Source: Devosia sediminis
GTDB lineage: Bacteria > Pseudomonadota > Alphaproteobacteria > Rhizobiales > Devosiaceae
DNA length: 64,000 bases
Direction: 5' to 3'
Assembly: GCF_016411825.1 (NCBI RefSeq)
Contig: NZ_JAEKMH010000003.1
Location: 310,001 to 374,000, forward strand
The notes under the pieces are model-generated. The model had not been told where the DNA came from and searched no databases. It saw nothing but the letters and a program-made list of their open reading frames with translations. A program made the translations under genes and the position numbers. Below are positions 18,127 to 27,440 of this stretch, one piece after another (position 1 is the first letter of the stretch; each line of letters opens with the position of its first letter).

Positions 18127-19536
18127 CTAGGGAACCACCCCATACGCGTCACGCATCACCGCAATCTCACCCAGCGTATCGTGAAACAGCCCCCAATCAT
18201 CCCGCTCGGCAATGGGCGCCCAGATGGCTTCCATCTCGTCGATCAGCATGGTGCGGGGTGTTTCGCGCGCGAAATAGGCGTGGCCGAGATTGACGTCGTC
18301 GCTGGGGCCATAGGCTTCCAGGAGGTCGGCCACCGGCCGGAATTCCTCGCGGGCATAGAAGTGGGCCGATGGGCTGCGCGCCGCCCGGTCCATGCTGAGC
18401 ACGCCGCCGCGCCAGTCGAAGAAGAACTGCTCATAGGGCGCCCTGCTGGCCGAAAGAAAGCCGAACAGCGCGGTGACGAACGCCCCGTCCTGTTCCACGT
18501 CGCGCGGCTGGAGGCCGAGCCGCCGCAGCATCTGGCGCGGGAGTTCCTCGCGAAACACCGGCCATACCGTATTGAGCGCCGGTTCGAGCCGTTCAAGCGA
18601 GGACAGTGGAAGAAGACATTCGGCCAGCCGGGTCAGGTTCCAGGCCAGCGTGTCGGGTTGGCGGCCGAAGGCATAAAGACCGGTCTCGTCGAAATAGGCC
18701 GCGGTGAAGTCCGGGTCGTAATGCGGCAGGAAACGCCACGGCCCGTAATCGAAGCTCTCGCCGCTAATGTTGATATTGTCGGTGTTGAGCACGCCATGCA
18801 CGAAGCCGGCCGCGATCCATTGCGCGCCGAGCCGCGCTACCTTTGCGACGACTGCTTCCAGCAGCGCTGCCGCCTTGTCCCCGGCGTCCGCCAGGTCTGG
18901 GTAATAGTGGGCGATGGCGTGGTCCACGAGCCGCGATAGGTTTGCGGTGTCATCGAGATAGGCGAGGCGCTGGAAGGTGCCGATGCGGATATGGCTGTGG
19001 CTGAGGCGCGTCAGCACCGAGGAGCGGGTGGGAGAGGGCTCGTCGCCGCGATAAAGCGGCTCGCCGGTTTCGACGAGCGAAAAGCTCTTCGACGTATAGA
19101 CACCCAGGGCTTCCAGCATTTCGGTGGCCAATACCTCGCGCACCCCGCCCTTGAGGGTGAGGCGGCCGTCGCCGCCGCGCGACCACGGCGTCTTGCCCGA
19201 GCCCTTGGTGCCGAAATCGAGGAGGCGGCCATCCACCGGGTCCACGCACTGGCCGAAGAGAAAACCGCGCCCGTCACCCAGTTCGGGATTGTAGGAGCGG
19301 AACTGATGGCCGTGGTAGCGCAGCGCCAGGGGCTGCTCGAACGAGCCGGGCAGGGGCTCGAAGCGGCCGAAATGGGCAAGCCACTCCGCGTCCGTCAGCG
19401 CGCCGAGGCCAAGGCGCTCTGCCCAGCGTCCGTCGCGATGGCGGAGCACGGTCGTGGGGAAATCCGCAGGCGCGACCGGATCGTAAAAATCCCGGCCGAG
19501 AGCGGCATGGGCCTTGGAGGCAAGAAACTGGGTCAT
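18127..19536 (-). CDS. selO: SelO/YdiU family protein adenylyltransferase (pseudokinase fold)
   Basis: The 469-residue protein matches SelO: the N-terminal LGRDFYDPVAP, the nucleotide-binding segment LLDFGTKGSGKTPWSRGGDGRL and the catalytic-loop region FVHGVLNTDNINISGESFDYGPW. Known SelO enzymes bind ATP in a flipped orientation and AMPylate proteins involved in redox control. Animal SelO has a C-terminal selenocysteine; here the chain ends AYGVVP, so this is not a selenoprotein, as is usual in bacteria. Length is near normal. The gene is alone on its strand, divergent from the HAD gene with 105 bases between. Confidence 0.9.
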   Translation of the reverse strand: MTQFLASKAHAALGRDFYDPVAPADFPTTVLRHRDGRWAERLGLGALTDAEWLAHFGRFEPLPGSFEQPLALRYHGHQFRSYNPELGDGRGFLFGQCVDPVDGRLLDFGTKGSGKTPWSRGGDGRLTLKGGVREVLATEMLEALGVYTSKSFSLVETGEPLYRGDEPSPTRSSVLTRLSHSHIRIGTFQRLAYLDDTANLSRLVDHAIAHYYPDLADAGDKAAALLEAVVAKVARLGAQWIAAGFVHGVLNTDNINISGESFDYGPWRFLPHYDPDFTAAYFDETGLYAFGRQPDTLAWNLTRLAECLLPLSSLERLEPALNTVWPVFREELPRQMLRRLGLQPRDVEQDGAFVTALFGFLSASRAPYEQFFFDWRGGVLSMDRAARSPSAHFYAREEFRPVADLLEAYGPSDDVNLGHAYFARETPRTMLIDEMEAIWAPIAERDDWGLFHDTLGEIAVMRDAYGVVP

Positions 19537-19641
19537 GGCGGCGCAACGCTAGCAGAGGCGGTTTCGTTCGTCGCGGGTCGCAACCCGGCCTTGCGCCGCC
19601 CCGTCTGGCACATGTCGCCGAATGCGCCTATAGGGAGAAGG

Positions 19642-20337
19642 ATGATCACGTCATCTCCCCTCCGCAGCCCCGCCACCCGCCTCGCGCCGTTTGACGCCGC
19701 CATCTTCGACATGGACGGGACCCTGCTCGATACCGAGTCGGTCTTCCGCGACATCGTCTTCGATGTCTGCACCGAACTGGGGTTCGAGATGACCCATGAC
19801 GTGCATCGCTCCATGGTCGGATCAAGCCACGAGCGGACCCAGCAATTGCTGGTCGAAAGCTATGGCGTTGCCTTTCCCTATGCCTTGTTCGACGAAAAGT
19901 GCCGCGTCACCATGCGCGAGCGCAGCCATGCCGGCGTGCCGGTGAAGGCCGGGGCGGTGGAGTTCATCCGGGAATTGCGGGCGCGCGGTATCCCGACGGC
20001 GGTCGCCACGTCCTCGCGCAATCCCCATGCCCAGCATCATCTGGGCGCGGCGGGCCTGCTCGACCTCTTCGAAACCGTGGTGACGCGCGACGATGTGGTT
20101 AATCCCAAGCCCCATCCAGAGCCCTATCTCACCGCCGCCAGCCGCCTCGGCGTCGAGCCGGCGCGCTGCCTCGCGCTCGAGGACAGCCATGCCGGCGTCA
20201 GGGCCGCCCATGCCGCCGGCATGCAGACGGTGATGGTGCCTGATCTCGTTCTCGCCAGTGACGAGATCCATGCCCTGGGCGTGCATGTGATGACATCTCT
20301 TGTGGATGTTCACCTGGCCGCCTTCGATCACGATTAA
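19642..20337 (+). CDS. HAD-superfamily hydrolase, subfamily IA (phosphatase/phosphomutase-like)
   Basis: The 231-residue product has the four HAD motifs: I DMDGTLLDTES, II TSSRNP, III the lysine in VNPKPHPEPYL and IV LEDSHAGVRAAHAAG. The helical cap between motifs I and II is the C1 type of beta-phosphoglucomutase and phosphoglycolate phosphatase relatives. It probably dephosphorylates a small metabolite in the cytosol; the substrate is not determined. The ATG at 19642 is chosen because AGGGAGAAG lies just upstream and the protein then matches the family. The longer in-frame extension to 18991 is only the antisense of selO. Confidence 0.88.
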   Translation: MITSSPLRSPATRLAPFDAAIFDMDGTLLDTESVFRDIVFDVCTELGFEMTHDVHRSMVGSSHERTQQLLVESYGVAFPYALFDEKCRVTMRERSHAGVPVKAGAVEFIRELRARGIPTAVATSSRNPHAQHHLGAAGLLDLFETVVTRDDVVNPKPHPEPYLTAASRLGVEPARCLALEDSHAGVRAAHAAGMQTVMVPDLVLASDEIHALGVHVMTSLVDVHLAAFDHD

Positions 20338-20479
20338 CCATCTGACGAAATCGTTAAACCTTTAATCAAGCCGTCAAGGCTCGGTTCAGCACGTCCAAGT
20401 TGAGGAAATTTCTGGGGTTTTCCTGGGTTCTCCGCTCCATTAACTCTGTCTTAAGTCGCTAATGCTTATGGTTAACCAG
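20334..20479. promoter_or_regulatory. AT-rich segment with TTAACCAT-type boxes upstream of the cell wall hydrolase
   Basis: TTAACCAT at 20334-20341, TTAAACCTTTAA around 20354 and TTAACCAG at 20472-20479 lie in the 275-base gap before the SleB gene. They resemble CtrA half-sites (TTAACCAT or TTAA-N7-TTAA). Such sites would make sense for an envelope hydrolase controlled by the cell cycle, but similarity of short AT-rich words is weak evidence. Confidence 0.3.
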
Positions 20480-20612
20480 CCGTAAATTTCGACTTCCATC
20501 CCGGCGCCGCCTTGGCTAGTGTGCAACCGGGAAGTGCAGGGGCCCCTCGCGGGTGCTCTCGATAGAAGGCCCGCCGGAGGCACTGGCAGGGCTCAGGGGT
20601 AAGGACTAAGCG

Positions 20613-21506
20613 TTGACACCTGGCTGGCAGCAGAAAATCGCGCGCGCCGTATCGCCCGTTCTGGCGTTGGGTGCGGCCGCACTGGTGCTCTTCGTCACGC
20701 TCTCGCCTGCCCATGCCGAAACCAATCTGACGCTGCCCGCTGCGATCCCGGCCGATGTCCTGAGCCTGCGCGCTCAGCCGGCCCTCGGTCCCACGGCCAT
20801 GCCGCTGGCGCCCGGCCAGCAGAAGCTGACCCCGGAACTGCTCGCCAACTACGTCAAGCGCCAGCAGGAACTGCGCGCCGTTGACGTGACGCTGTCCGGG
20901 CCGCAGCCCGAACTGACCAGCGATCTGCTGATGGGCTATATCGGTCGTGGTTCGCTCGAGGGCGGCAATACCGCGCTCTCCGCCATTGCCAGCTTCACCG
21001 CCCCGGCGCCGCGTGTCGAACCCTCCGTCACCTCGGCGCTGCTGGCCGACTATGTCGCCAATGGCTACCAGCCGACCGCCAAGCGCGTCGAATATGCCAA
21101 TGGCGAGCGCGAATGCCTGGCCCAGGCGATCTATCACGAAGCGCGCGGCGAAAGCGCCACCGGCCAGATGGCCGTGGCCAACATCATCGTCAACCGCGCC
21201 CGCTCCAACAAATTCCCCTCGACCCTTTGCGGCGTCATTTATCAGAATGCCGACAAGGGCCGTTACCGCTGCCAGTTCACCTTTGCCTGCGACGGCCGCG
21301 ACGACACGCCGGGCGAACGCCGCGCCTGGATCAACTCGCAGGACCTCGCCCGCGAAGTCTATGCCGAATTCGCCCTCGGCGAAGAGATCGGCGTGCTGCC
21401 CGGCACCGCCCTCTACTACCACACCACGGCCGTGCGCCCCTCCTGGGCCAACACCTTCAGCCGCGTCGCCACCGTCGACAGCCACATTTTTTACTCGCCT
21501 AATTGA
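20613..21506 (+). CDS. Exported SleB-type cell wall hydrolase
   Basis: The 297-residue protein starts with TTG (GGGGTAAGGA upstream) and has an N-terminal hydrophobic segment ending LSPAHAE, a probable signal peptide near residue 31. The middle contains two similar strings, KLTPELLANYV and ELTSDLLMGYI, and a third, VTSALLADYVANGY, so there is a short internal repeat of roughly 45-60 residues. The C-terminal 130 residues form the hydrolase_2/SleB domain: ECLAQAIYHEARGESATGQ with the catalytic Glu, then FTFACDG and WASNTF-like ending. It should cut peptidoglycan in the periplasm; the repeated segment may bind a partner. Confidence 0.88.
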   Translation: MTPGWQQKIARAVSPVLALGAAALVLFVTLSPAHAETNLTLPAAIPADVLSLRAQPALGPTAMPLAPGQQKLTPELLANYVKRQQELRAVDVTLSGPQPELTSDLLMGYIGRGSLEGGNTALSAIASFTAPAPRVEPSVTSALLADYVANGYQPTAKRVEYANGERECLAQAIYHEARGESATGQMAVANIIVNRARSNKFPSTLCGVIYQNADKGRYRCQFTFACDGRDDTPGERRAWINSQDLAREVYAEFALGEEIGVLPGTALYYHTTAVRPSWANTFSRVATVDSHIFYSPN

Positions 21507-21532
21507 TCTCTGATCACGGGTGATACGGAAAA

Positions 21533-21549
21533 GGGCGCCAATGGCGCCC
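21533..21549 (+). terminator. Short hairpin after the cell wall hydrolase gene
   Basis: GGGCGCC-AAT-GGCGCCC is a perfect 7-base-pair stem 27 bases after the stop codon, followed by ATGTTGTTTGG. The T-run is poor, so it is a weak or factor-assisted terminator candidate. Confidence 0.45.
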
Positions 21550-21584
21550 ATGTTGTTTGGGTCATCCTAACGCCGCTCGCGACG

Positions 21585-21668
21585 CCGTCCTCGGGCTTGA
21601 ACCGAGGACCAGCTAACATACCCACTGCGATGCGAGCGGCCCTCGGATCAAGTCCGAGGGCGGCACGG
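21585..21668. repeat. Palindromic intergenic element, family 2 copy
   Basis: GTCCTCGGGCTTGAACCGAG with its inverted partner CCCTCGGATCAAGTCCGAGG about 30 bases further on. It lies between the convergent SleB and pckA genes. The hairpins have one or two changed bases compared with the copy at 8083. Confidence 0.75.
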
Positions 21669-21724
21669 TGCTTAGGAAGTGTTCGAGTTTCTACGCCGCC
21701 AGCCGCATGGTGGGGGTGGCCCGG

Positions 21725-23317
21725 CTACTCCGCCGCCATCTGCAGCCGGGGACCGGCTTCGGCATCGGCGTCAGGCCCGAACTTCTCGAAGTTCTTCGTG
21801 AACAGGGCCACGAGCCGGGCCGCCTGCGCGTCATAGGCGTCGCCATCGGCCCAGCATTGGCGCGGCTCGAGCAGGCGCTCGTCGACGCCGGGCACGCTCA
21901 TGGGCACCTCAAAGCCGAACAGCGGGTCAAAGCGCATGTCGACCTGGTCGAGTTCGCCGTTGAGCGCTGCCGACAGGAGGCGCCGGGTCGAGGCGATGTC
22001 GATGCGCTTGCCCGTGCCAAAGGCGCCGCCGATCCAACCGGTATTGAGCAGCCAGGCCTGCGCGCCGCTTTCGCGCAGCCGCTGCGCCAGCATCCGGCCA
22101 TAAACGGTGGGATGGAGCGGCATGAAGGGTGCCCCGAAACAGGCCGAGAACGTCGCCTGCGGCTCAGTGACGCCGCGCTCGGTGCCGGCAACCTTGGCGG
22201 TGTAGCCCGAAAGGAAATGGTAGACGGCCTGGTCCGGCGAGAGCCGTGCCAGCGGCGGCAGCACGCCAAAGGCGTCGGCGGTGAGGAACACCACGGTCTT
22301 CGGTGTGCCACCGACGCTGCCCTTGGCGATCGAGGGCAGCACCTGGATGGGATAGGCTGCGCGGGTGTTCTCGGTTCGGCTCACATCCGCGAAGGCCGGC
22401 ACATTATCGGCATCCAGCACGACATTTTCGAGCACCGTGCCGAAGCGGCGCGTCGCGGCAAAAATCTCCGGCTCGGCCGAAGCCGAGAGGTTCACGGTCT
22501 TGGCGTAGCACCCGCCTTCGAGGTTGAAGACGCCGGTCGGGCTCCAGCCATGTTCGTCGTCGCCGATCAGCGGCCGCTCGGGGTCGTTGCTGAGCGTGGT
22601 CTTGCCGGTGCCCGAAAGGCCGAAGAACAGCGCGGCCTCGCCATCACGGCCGAGATTGGCCGAGCAGTGCATGGGCAGCACGCCCCGGTCCGGCGCATGA
22701 AAATTGAACAGCGAGAAGACGCTCTTCTTGATCTCCCCGGCATAGCGCGTGCCGGCGATGACGACGAGATTGCGGCTCATGTCGAGCGCGATGACCGTCC
22801 CGGTGCGGCAGCCATGGCGGGCCGGGTCGGCTTCGAACAGGGGAGCGTGGACGATGGTGACCGGCACGGCACTGTCCGAGGCCGGTATGCCCTCGTCGCG
22901 ACGGATAAGCAGGTTGCGGATGAACAGGGCGTGCCAGGCGCTGGGGGTCACCACGGTCACGTCATATTGGTGCGCGGGATCGGCGCCGGCCAGAAGGTCC
23001 TGGCGGAACAGCGGCTGGCCTGAAAGATGCGCAGTCACATCGGCCAGCAGCAGCTCGAACCTCTCGGGCGCCATGGAGCCCGAATTGTCCCACCACACTT
23101 TGCCCTCGGTCAGCCCGTCGCGCACGATGAACTTGTCCTTGGGCGAGCGTCCTGTGAAGGCGCCTGTCTCGACGCTGAGCGCCCCATGTGCCGTCAGCTC
23201 CGCGCCGCCCTGGGCGATGGCTGCGGCAACCAGGGCCGGGGCGTTCGCGTTGTCGCTGAGCGAGATTGCCGCATCGGCGATGGCTGTCCTGAGACGCTTG
23301 TGGTCGAAGGCCGTCAT
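21725..23317 (-). CDS. pckA: Phosphoenolpyruvate carboxykinase (ATP)
   Basis: The 530-residue enzyme has the kinase-1a loop [14 protein letters not shown] near residue 235, the metal-binding GDDEHGW segment and the PEPCK signature [15 protein letters not shown]. It makes phosphoenolpyruvate from oxaloacetate, the first committed step of gluconeogenesis. The start at 23317 ([11 protein letters not shown]) follows GGGGAGAG by 9 bases and gives the usual length; an in-frame extension to 23461 is not protein-like. It is divergent from chvI with a 264-base gap, an arrangement conserved in rhizobia, where the ChvI system or carbon source affects pckA. Confidence 0.95.
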   Translation of the reverse strand: MTAFDHKRLRTAIADAAISLSDNANAPALVAAAIAQGGAELTAHGALSVETGAFTGRSPKDKFIVRDGLTEGKVWWDNSGSMAPERFELLLADVTAHLSGQPLFRQDLLAGADPAHQYDVTVVTPSAWHALFIRNLLIRRDEGIPASDSAVPVTIVHAPLFEADPARHGCRTGTVIALDMSRNLVVIAGTRYAGEIKKSVFSLFNFHAPDRGVLPMHCSANLGRDGEAALFFGLSGTGKTTLSNDPERPLIGDDEHGWSPTGVFNLEGGCYAKTVNLSASAEPEIFAATRRFGTVLENVVLDADNVPAFADVSRTENTRAAYPIQVLPSIAKGSVGGTPKTVVFLTADAFGVLPPLARLSPDQAVYHFLSGYTAKVAGTERGVTEPQATFSACFGAPFMPLHPTVYGRMLAQRLRESGAQAWLLNTGWIGGAFGTGKRIDIASTRRLLSAALNGELDQVDMRFDPLFGFEVPMSVPGVDERLLEPRQCWADGDAYDAQAARLVALFTKNFEKFGPDADAEAGPRLQMAAE

Positions 23318-23581
23318 GGTTTTGTCTCTCCCCTTGGCCGCCGCGCAAGTTGGCGGCCCGATGGGAGAAAAATAGGATCGCAAGGGGCGCTGCAACCATC
23401 CCGAAATCGGTCGTACGACGGAAGTCTCATCGACAGGAAATACATGCCGACACTGGCACAAGGCCGCCGAACGCCTTATTTAATACGCAATTTTCGCCTG
23501 CAACACCGGCCCAACAACCCACCAAGACAGGTCGCGGCGGGCCGTCTGTGAATCAAAAGCGTCAATGAAGAAAGGCAGTAC

Positions 23582-24298
23582 ATGCCCAAGATCGCCCTCG
23601 TGGATGACGACCGCAACATCCTCACCTCCGTTTCCCTTACCCTGGAAGCGGAAGGGTACCAGGTTGCCACCTATACTGACGGCGCTTCCGGTCTCGAAGG
23701 GCTGACGACCGACAAGCCGGACCTGGCCATTCTCGACATTAAGATGCCGCGTATGGACGGCATGGAACTGCTGCGCCGCCTGCGCCAGAAGTCCGACGTT
23801 CCGGTTATCTTCCTCACCTCCAAGGACGAGGAAATCGACGAACTGTTCGGCCTCAAGATGGGTGCCGACGACTTCATCACCAAGCCCTTCAGCCAGCGCC
23901 TGCTGGTGGAACGGGTCAAGGCCATCCTGCGCCGCTCGGCCCCGCGCGATCCCTCCGCGCCCGGCGCTGCCGGCGCCGAGCCGGCCCCCAGCAAGGCGCT
24001 GATCGAGCGCGGCGCCCTGGTGATGGACGAAGAGCGACATACCTGCACCTGGAAAGGGCAGCGCGTCACCCTCACCGTCACCGAATTCCTGATCCTGCAG
24101 GCCCTCGCGCTGCGCCCCGGCGTCGTCAAGTCGCGCAATGCCCTGATGGACGCCGCCTATGACGATCAGGTCTATGTCGATGATCGTACCATCGACAGCC
24201 ACATCAAGCGCCTCAGGAAGAAGTTCAAGGCAACCGATGACGACTTCGAAATGATCGAAACGCTCTACGGCGTCGGTTATCGCTTCAAGGAGCAGTAG
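23582..24298 (+). CDS. chvI: Two-component response regulator ChvI (OmpR family)
   Basis: The 238-residue regulator has a receiver domain with phospho-acceptor Asp52 ([12 protein letters not shown]), acidic pocket VDDD at 7-10 and Lys in FITKPFS, then a winged-helix DNA-binding domain from about residue 140 ending [13 protein letters not shown]. In rhizobia ChvI responds to the sensor ChvG and controls acid, envelope and host-adaptation genes. It lies 7 bases before chvG and is the first gene of the chvI-chvG-hprK-manX-ptsH run. AAAGGCAG precedes the start. Confidence 0.94.
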   Translation: MPKIALVDDDRNILTSVSLTLEAEGYQVATYTDGASGLEGLTTDKPDLAILDIKMPRMDGMELLRRLRQKSDVPVIFLTSKDEEIDELFGLKMGADDFITKPFSQRLLVERVKAILRRSAPRDPSAPGAAGAEPAPSKALIERGALVMDEERHTCTWKGQRVTLTVTEFLILQALALRPGVVKSRNALMDAAYDDQVYVDDRTIDSHIKRLRKKFKATDDDFEMIETLYGVGYRFKEQ

Positions 24299-24305
24299 GA
24301 CCCTA

Positions 24306-26093
24306 TTGGCTACGCTCGACCCTCACGCTGGCGAACCGGAGGCCCGCCCGGCCTCCGCGTCGGACGCGAACGCCCCGCGTTCCGCCCGCCGGGGCTGGCG
24401 CATGGTCCTGATGCCGCTGATCAAGGTCTTCGACGCCATCAGGCGCTTTCTCGACTTTACCATCTTTTCGAGCCTCACCCGGCGCATCGTCGTGCTCAAC
24501 ATGGCGGGCCTTCTGGTGCTGGTGGTGGGCATCCTCTACCTCAACCAATGGCGCGCCGGACTCATCGAGGCGCGCGTGCAGTCGCTGCGCGTGCAGGGCG
24601 AGATCATCTCCGCTGCCATTGCCGCCTCGGCCACCGTCGACAGCGACATCATCTCCATCGATCCCGACCGCCTGCTCGATGCGCAGTCCGGCTCGATCTC
24701 GCCCTTTTCCTATTTCGATCCGACGCTCGAATTCCCCATCAATCCCGAGCGCGTGGCGCCGCTCCTGCGCAATCTCATCACCCCGACGCGCACCCGTGCC
24801 CGCATCTATGACAGCCAGGGCCTGCTGATCCTCGACAGCGAGAACATCTATGCGCGCGGCGAAGTGCTGCGGCAGGCGAGCAAGGCCACCGATAAGAGCG
24901 ACTTCTTCCTTTTCGATTGGCTCAATGCCCTGATTTCCTGGGCCCCGGGCGGCAATTACCCGACCTATCAGGAATACCAGGCCGACGAAGGCACCCGCTA
25001 TCCCGAGGTCGCCTCGGCGCTGCAGGGCGTGCCGGCCGATTTCGTGCGCGTCGACGGGCAGAACCAGCTCGTCGTCTCGGTCGCCGTGCCGGTTCAGCGC
25101 CTGCGCGCCATTGTCGGCTCCATCCTCCTGTCCACCGAGCCGGGCGAGATCGACGCAGTCGTGGCCCAGGAGCGCTGGAGCATCCTGCGCATTGCCGGCA
25201 TTGCCGCGGGGGTGCAGATCGTGCTCTCGCTGCTGCTCGCCGGCACCATTGCCGGGCCCATGCGGCGCCTCTCGGCCGCGGCCGAACGGGTGCAGACGGC
25301 GGGCGACGCGCGCGCCGAAATCCCTGATCTCACCGATCGCGCCGATGAGATCGGGCACCTCTCGGGTGCTTTGCGGCGCATGACCGATGCACTCTACAAT
25401 CGCATCGAGGCCATCGAGCGCTTCGCCGCCGATGTGGCGCATGAGCTCAAGAATCCGCTGACCTCGCTGCGCTCGGCGGTGGAAACCCTGCCCCTGGCCA
25501 AGAAGCCCGAGGACAAGCAGCGCCTCAACGACATCATCCAGCACGATATCCGCCGCCTCGACCGGCTGATTACCGACATTTCCAGCGCCAGCCGGCTCGA
25601 CGCGGAACTGGCGCGCGAAAGCGCCGAACGGGTCGATGTGGAAAAGCTGGCCGAAGCCATGGTCGCCATCCAGAAGGATGTGGCCGCAGGCCGGGACGTT
25701 CATGTCGTCATGGGCAAGCGCGTCGGCCGCGGTTCAACCATGGTCAATGGTCACGAAAGCCGGCTGGCGCAGGTCTTTGCCAATCTCATCGACAATGCCG
25801 TGTCGTTCTCGCCGCCGGGCGGCACCGTCACCGTGGCGCTCTCCACCGAGGGCGAGACCATCACCGTGACCGTGACCGACGAGGGGCCGGGCATTACCGG
25901 CGATGTCGGGCGTATCTTCCAGCGTTTCTATACTGATCGCCCGGAGCAGGAAGGTTTTGGCAATCACTCGGGCCTGGGCCTCTCGATCTCCAAGCAGATC
26001 GTGGATGCGCACAAGGGCAGGATCCGCGGGCAGAACCGCACCGATCGCTCCGGCGCCATTTTCACGATTGTGCTGCCGCGGGCGCGCAAATAG
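24306..26093 (+). CDS. chvG: Sensor histidine kinase ChvG (ExoS type)
   Basis: The 595-residue membrane kinase starts at TTG and has a proline/arginine-rich cytoplasmic N-terminus, a first membrane helix about 63-83, a large periplasmic sensor domain, a second helix about 298-318, a HAMP linker, the phospho-accepting H-box FAADVAHELKNPLTSLRSA and the ATP-binding N, G1 (DEGPGI) and G2 (GLGLSISKQI) boxes. It phosphorylates ChvI. In Sinorhizobium the periplasmic protein ExoR restrains this kinase; exoR is not in the window. Position next to chvI supports the assignment. Confidence 0.93.
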   Translation: MATLDPHAGEPEARPASASDANAPRSARRGWRMVLMPLIKVFDAIRRFLDFTIFSSLTRRIVVLNMAGLLVLVVGILYLNQWRAGLIEARVQSLRVQGEIISAAIAASATVDSDIISIDPDRLLDAQSGSISPFSYFDPTLEFPINPERVAPLLRNLITPTRTRARIYDSQGLLILDSENIYARGEVLRQASKATDKSDFFLFDWLNALISWAPGGNYPTYQEYQADEGTRYPEVASALQGVPADFVRVDGQNQLVVSVAVPVQRLRAIVGSILLSTEPGEIDAVVAQERWSILRIAGIAAGVQIVLSLLLAGTIAGPMRRLSAAAERVQTAGDARAEIPDLTDRADEIGHLSGALRRMTDALYNRIEAIERFAADVAHELKNPLTSLRSAVETLPLAKKPEDKQRLNDIIQHDIRRLDRLITDISSASRLDAELARESAERVDVEKLAEAMVAIQKDVAAGRDVHVVMGKRVGRGSTMVNGHESRLAQVFANLIDNAVSFSPPGGTVTVALSTEGETITVTVTDEGPGITGDVGRIFQRFYTDRPEQEGFGNHSGLGLSISKQIVDAHKGRIRGQNRTDRSGAIFTIVLPRARK

Positions 26094-26102
26094 ACTCATC
26101 CT

Positions 26103-26570
26103 ATGAGTAAGCCAATCAACGTCCATGGGACGGGTGTCGTCCTGGGGGAAACCGGCGTGCTGTTGCGCGGTCCGTCCGGTGCCGGCAAATCCACCCTTTG
26201 CCTCGCCTTGCTCGATCGCTGGGAGGGGCGCGGACAGGATGCGCTGCTGGTGGCCGACGATCGCATCGATCTTGCCCTCGACGGAACAAACTTTCTCATG
26301 CGGGCGCCGCCGCAACTGGCCGGCCTCATCGAACTGCGCGGCCGGGGCATTGTCAGCCGCCCGCATCGCCAGGAGGCGCGGCTCGATCTCGTCATCGACC
26401 TGGTGCCCGAATTGACGCGCATGGTCGAGGAAGAGGACCTGCAGACCGAGCTCATGGGCCACTCGCTGCCGCGCGCGCCGATCCCGCAGGCCGGTGTCGT
26501 GAGTCTGGGGCACCAGATCCTGCTCGTGGCCGAAGCGGTGCGCGCAAGCCTCGAACACGCAAAGACGTGA
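26103..26570 (+). CDS. hprK: HPr kinase/phosphorylase, short alphaproteobacterial form
   Basis: The 155-residue protein contains only the C-terminal catalytic domain of HprK: P-loop GPSGAGKS at 23-30, LVADDRIDL and the ELRGRGIVS signature segment. The N-terminal domain of the Gram-positive enzyme is absent, as is normal in alphaproteobacteria. It phosphorylates HPr on the regulatory serine. It sits between chvG and manX, and its HPr target is encoded two genes downstream. Confidence 0.93.
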   Translation: MSKPINVHGTGVVLGETGVLLRGPSGAGKSTLCLALLDRWEGRGQDALLVADDRIDLALDGTNFLMRAPPQLAGLIELRGRGIVSRPHRQEARLDLVIDLVPELTRMVEEEDLQTELMGHSLPRAPIPQAGVVSLGHQILLVAEAVRASLEHAKT

Positions 26571-26712
26571 CAAATTATCCCTTGCAACCCATTCGGATGG
26601 GGACAAGACTGTCCGCCGTTTGCCAACCGGCTCCAGGCGGATTGGGAGACGGGGGACGCAAGAGTTGTCGCGATTGGATTTTCCGGCTGCGGCGACCGTC
26701 TGGGGAAAGTGC

Positions 26713-27111
26713 ATGATTGGATTGGTTCTGGTGACCCACGGCTCGCTGGCTGACGAGTTCAAGCTGGCGATGGAGCATGTGGTCGGTCCGCAAGACTATG
26801 TGGAGACCATCGCCATTGGTCCGGAAGACAATGCCGAAAGCCGGCGCGAGGACATCCTTTCGGCGCTCGATCGCGCCGATAGCGGCGATGGCGTCATCAT
26901 CCTCACCGACATGTTCGGGGGCACGCCCTCGAACCTGGCTATCTCCGTGATGCAGAACCGCAAGGTCGAGGTCATTGCCGGGGTCAACCTGCCCATGCTG
27001 GTCAAGCTCGGTCGCATTCGCGGCGAGATGAGCATGGAAGAGGCGGTGGCCATGGCCCAGGAAGCAGGCAAGAAATACATCACCGTCGCCAACTCGATCC
27101 TGGGTGGCTGA
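26713..27111 (+). CDS. manX: PTS EIIA component, mannose family (ManX/PtsM-like)
   Basis: The 132-residue cytosolic protein begins MIGLVLVTHGSLADEFKLAM, with the phosphorylatable His9 of EIIA-Man, and has the TDMFGGTPSNLAIS loop of the family. No membrane EIIC/EIID genes are nearby, so it is part of a regulatory PTS rather than a sugar transporter. The ATG at 26713 is preferred over the upstream start because GGGGAAAG is 5 bases away and the family N-terminus begins there. The 142-base gap after hprK may hold its own promoter. It lies 3 bases before ptsH. Confidence 0.93.
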   Translation: MIGLVLVTHGSLADEFKLAMEHVVGPQDYVETIAIGPEDNAESRREDILSALDRADSGDGVIILTDMFGGTPSNLAISVMQNRKVEVIAGVNLPMLVKLGRIRGEMSMEEAVAMAQEAGKKYITVANSILGG

Positions 27112-27114
27112 CGC

Positions 27115-27414
27115 ATGGATGCCGGCCGGGCGCTTGCGCAACGATTGACCATCCTCAACCGCAAGGGCCTGCACGCCCGCGCCTCGGCGCGCTTCGTGCG
27201 CACGGCCGAATGTTTCGATGCGACCATTGCCGTGGTCAAGGACGGCACCTCGGTTGCCGGCAATTCCATCATGGGCCTGATGATGCTGGGGGCCGGGCCC
27301 GGCTCCACCATCCTCGTGCAGGCCACCGGCAAGCAGGCGCGCGAGGCGCTCGAGGCCATTGTCGAACTGGTCAACAATGGCTTTGACGAGGACGTCGACG
27401 GGGCTGAGAGCTAG
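27115..27414 (+). CDS. ptsH: Phosphocarrier protein HPr
   Basis: The 99-residue HPr has the phosphorylatable His20 in NRKGLHARASARF and the regulatory serine in the AGNSIMGLMMLGAG loop that HprK recognises. It would carry phosphate from enzyme I to the EIIA encoded just upstream. Enzyme I is not in the window. The C-terminal tail is slightly longer than minimal HPr. The next 25 bases lead directly into the inverted-repeat unit carrying a DUF559 gene. Confidence 0.93.
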   Translation: MDAGRALAQRLTILNRKGLHARASARFVRTAECFDATIAVVKDGTSVAGNSIMGLMMLGAGPGSTILVQATGKQAREALEAIVELVNNGFDEDVDGAES

Positions 27415-27440
27415 AGGCGCCCGATCCTCGTGCTCATCGT

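Noticed and set aside
18127..19536. SelO as a selenoprotein with in-frame TGA
   Set aside because: The frame ends AYGVVP at TAG and there is no Cys/Sec position near the end as in animal SelO.
18991..19641. N-terminal extension of the HAD phosphatase
   Set aside because: It is the antisense of selO; the ATG at 19642 has a good ribosome binding site and the normal family N-terminus.
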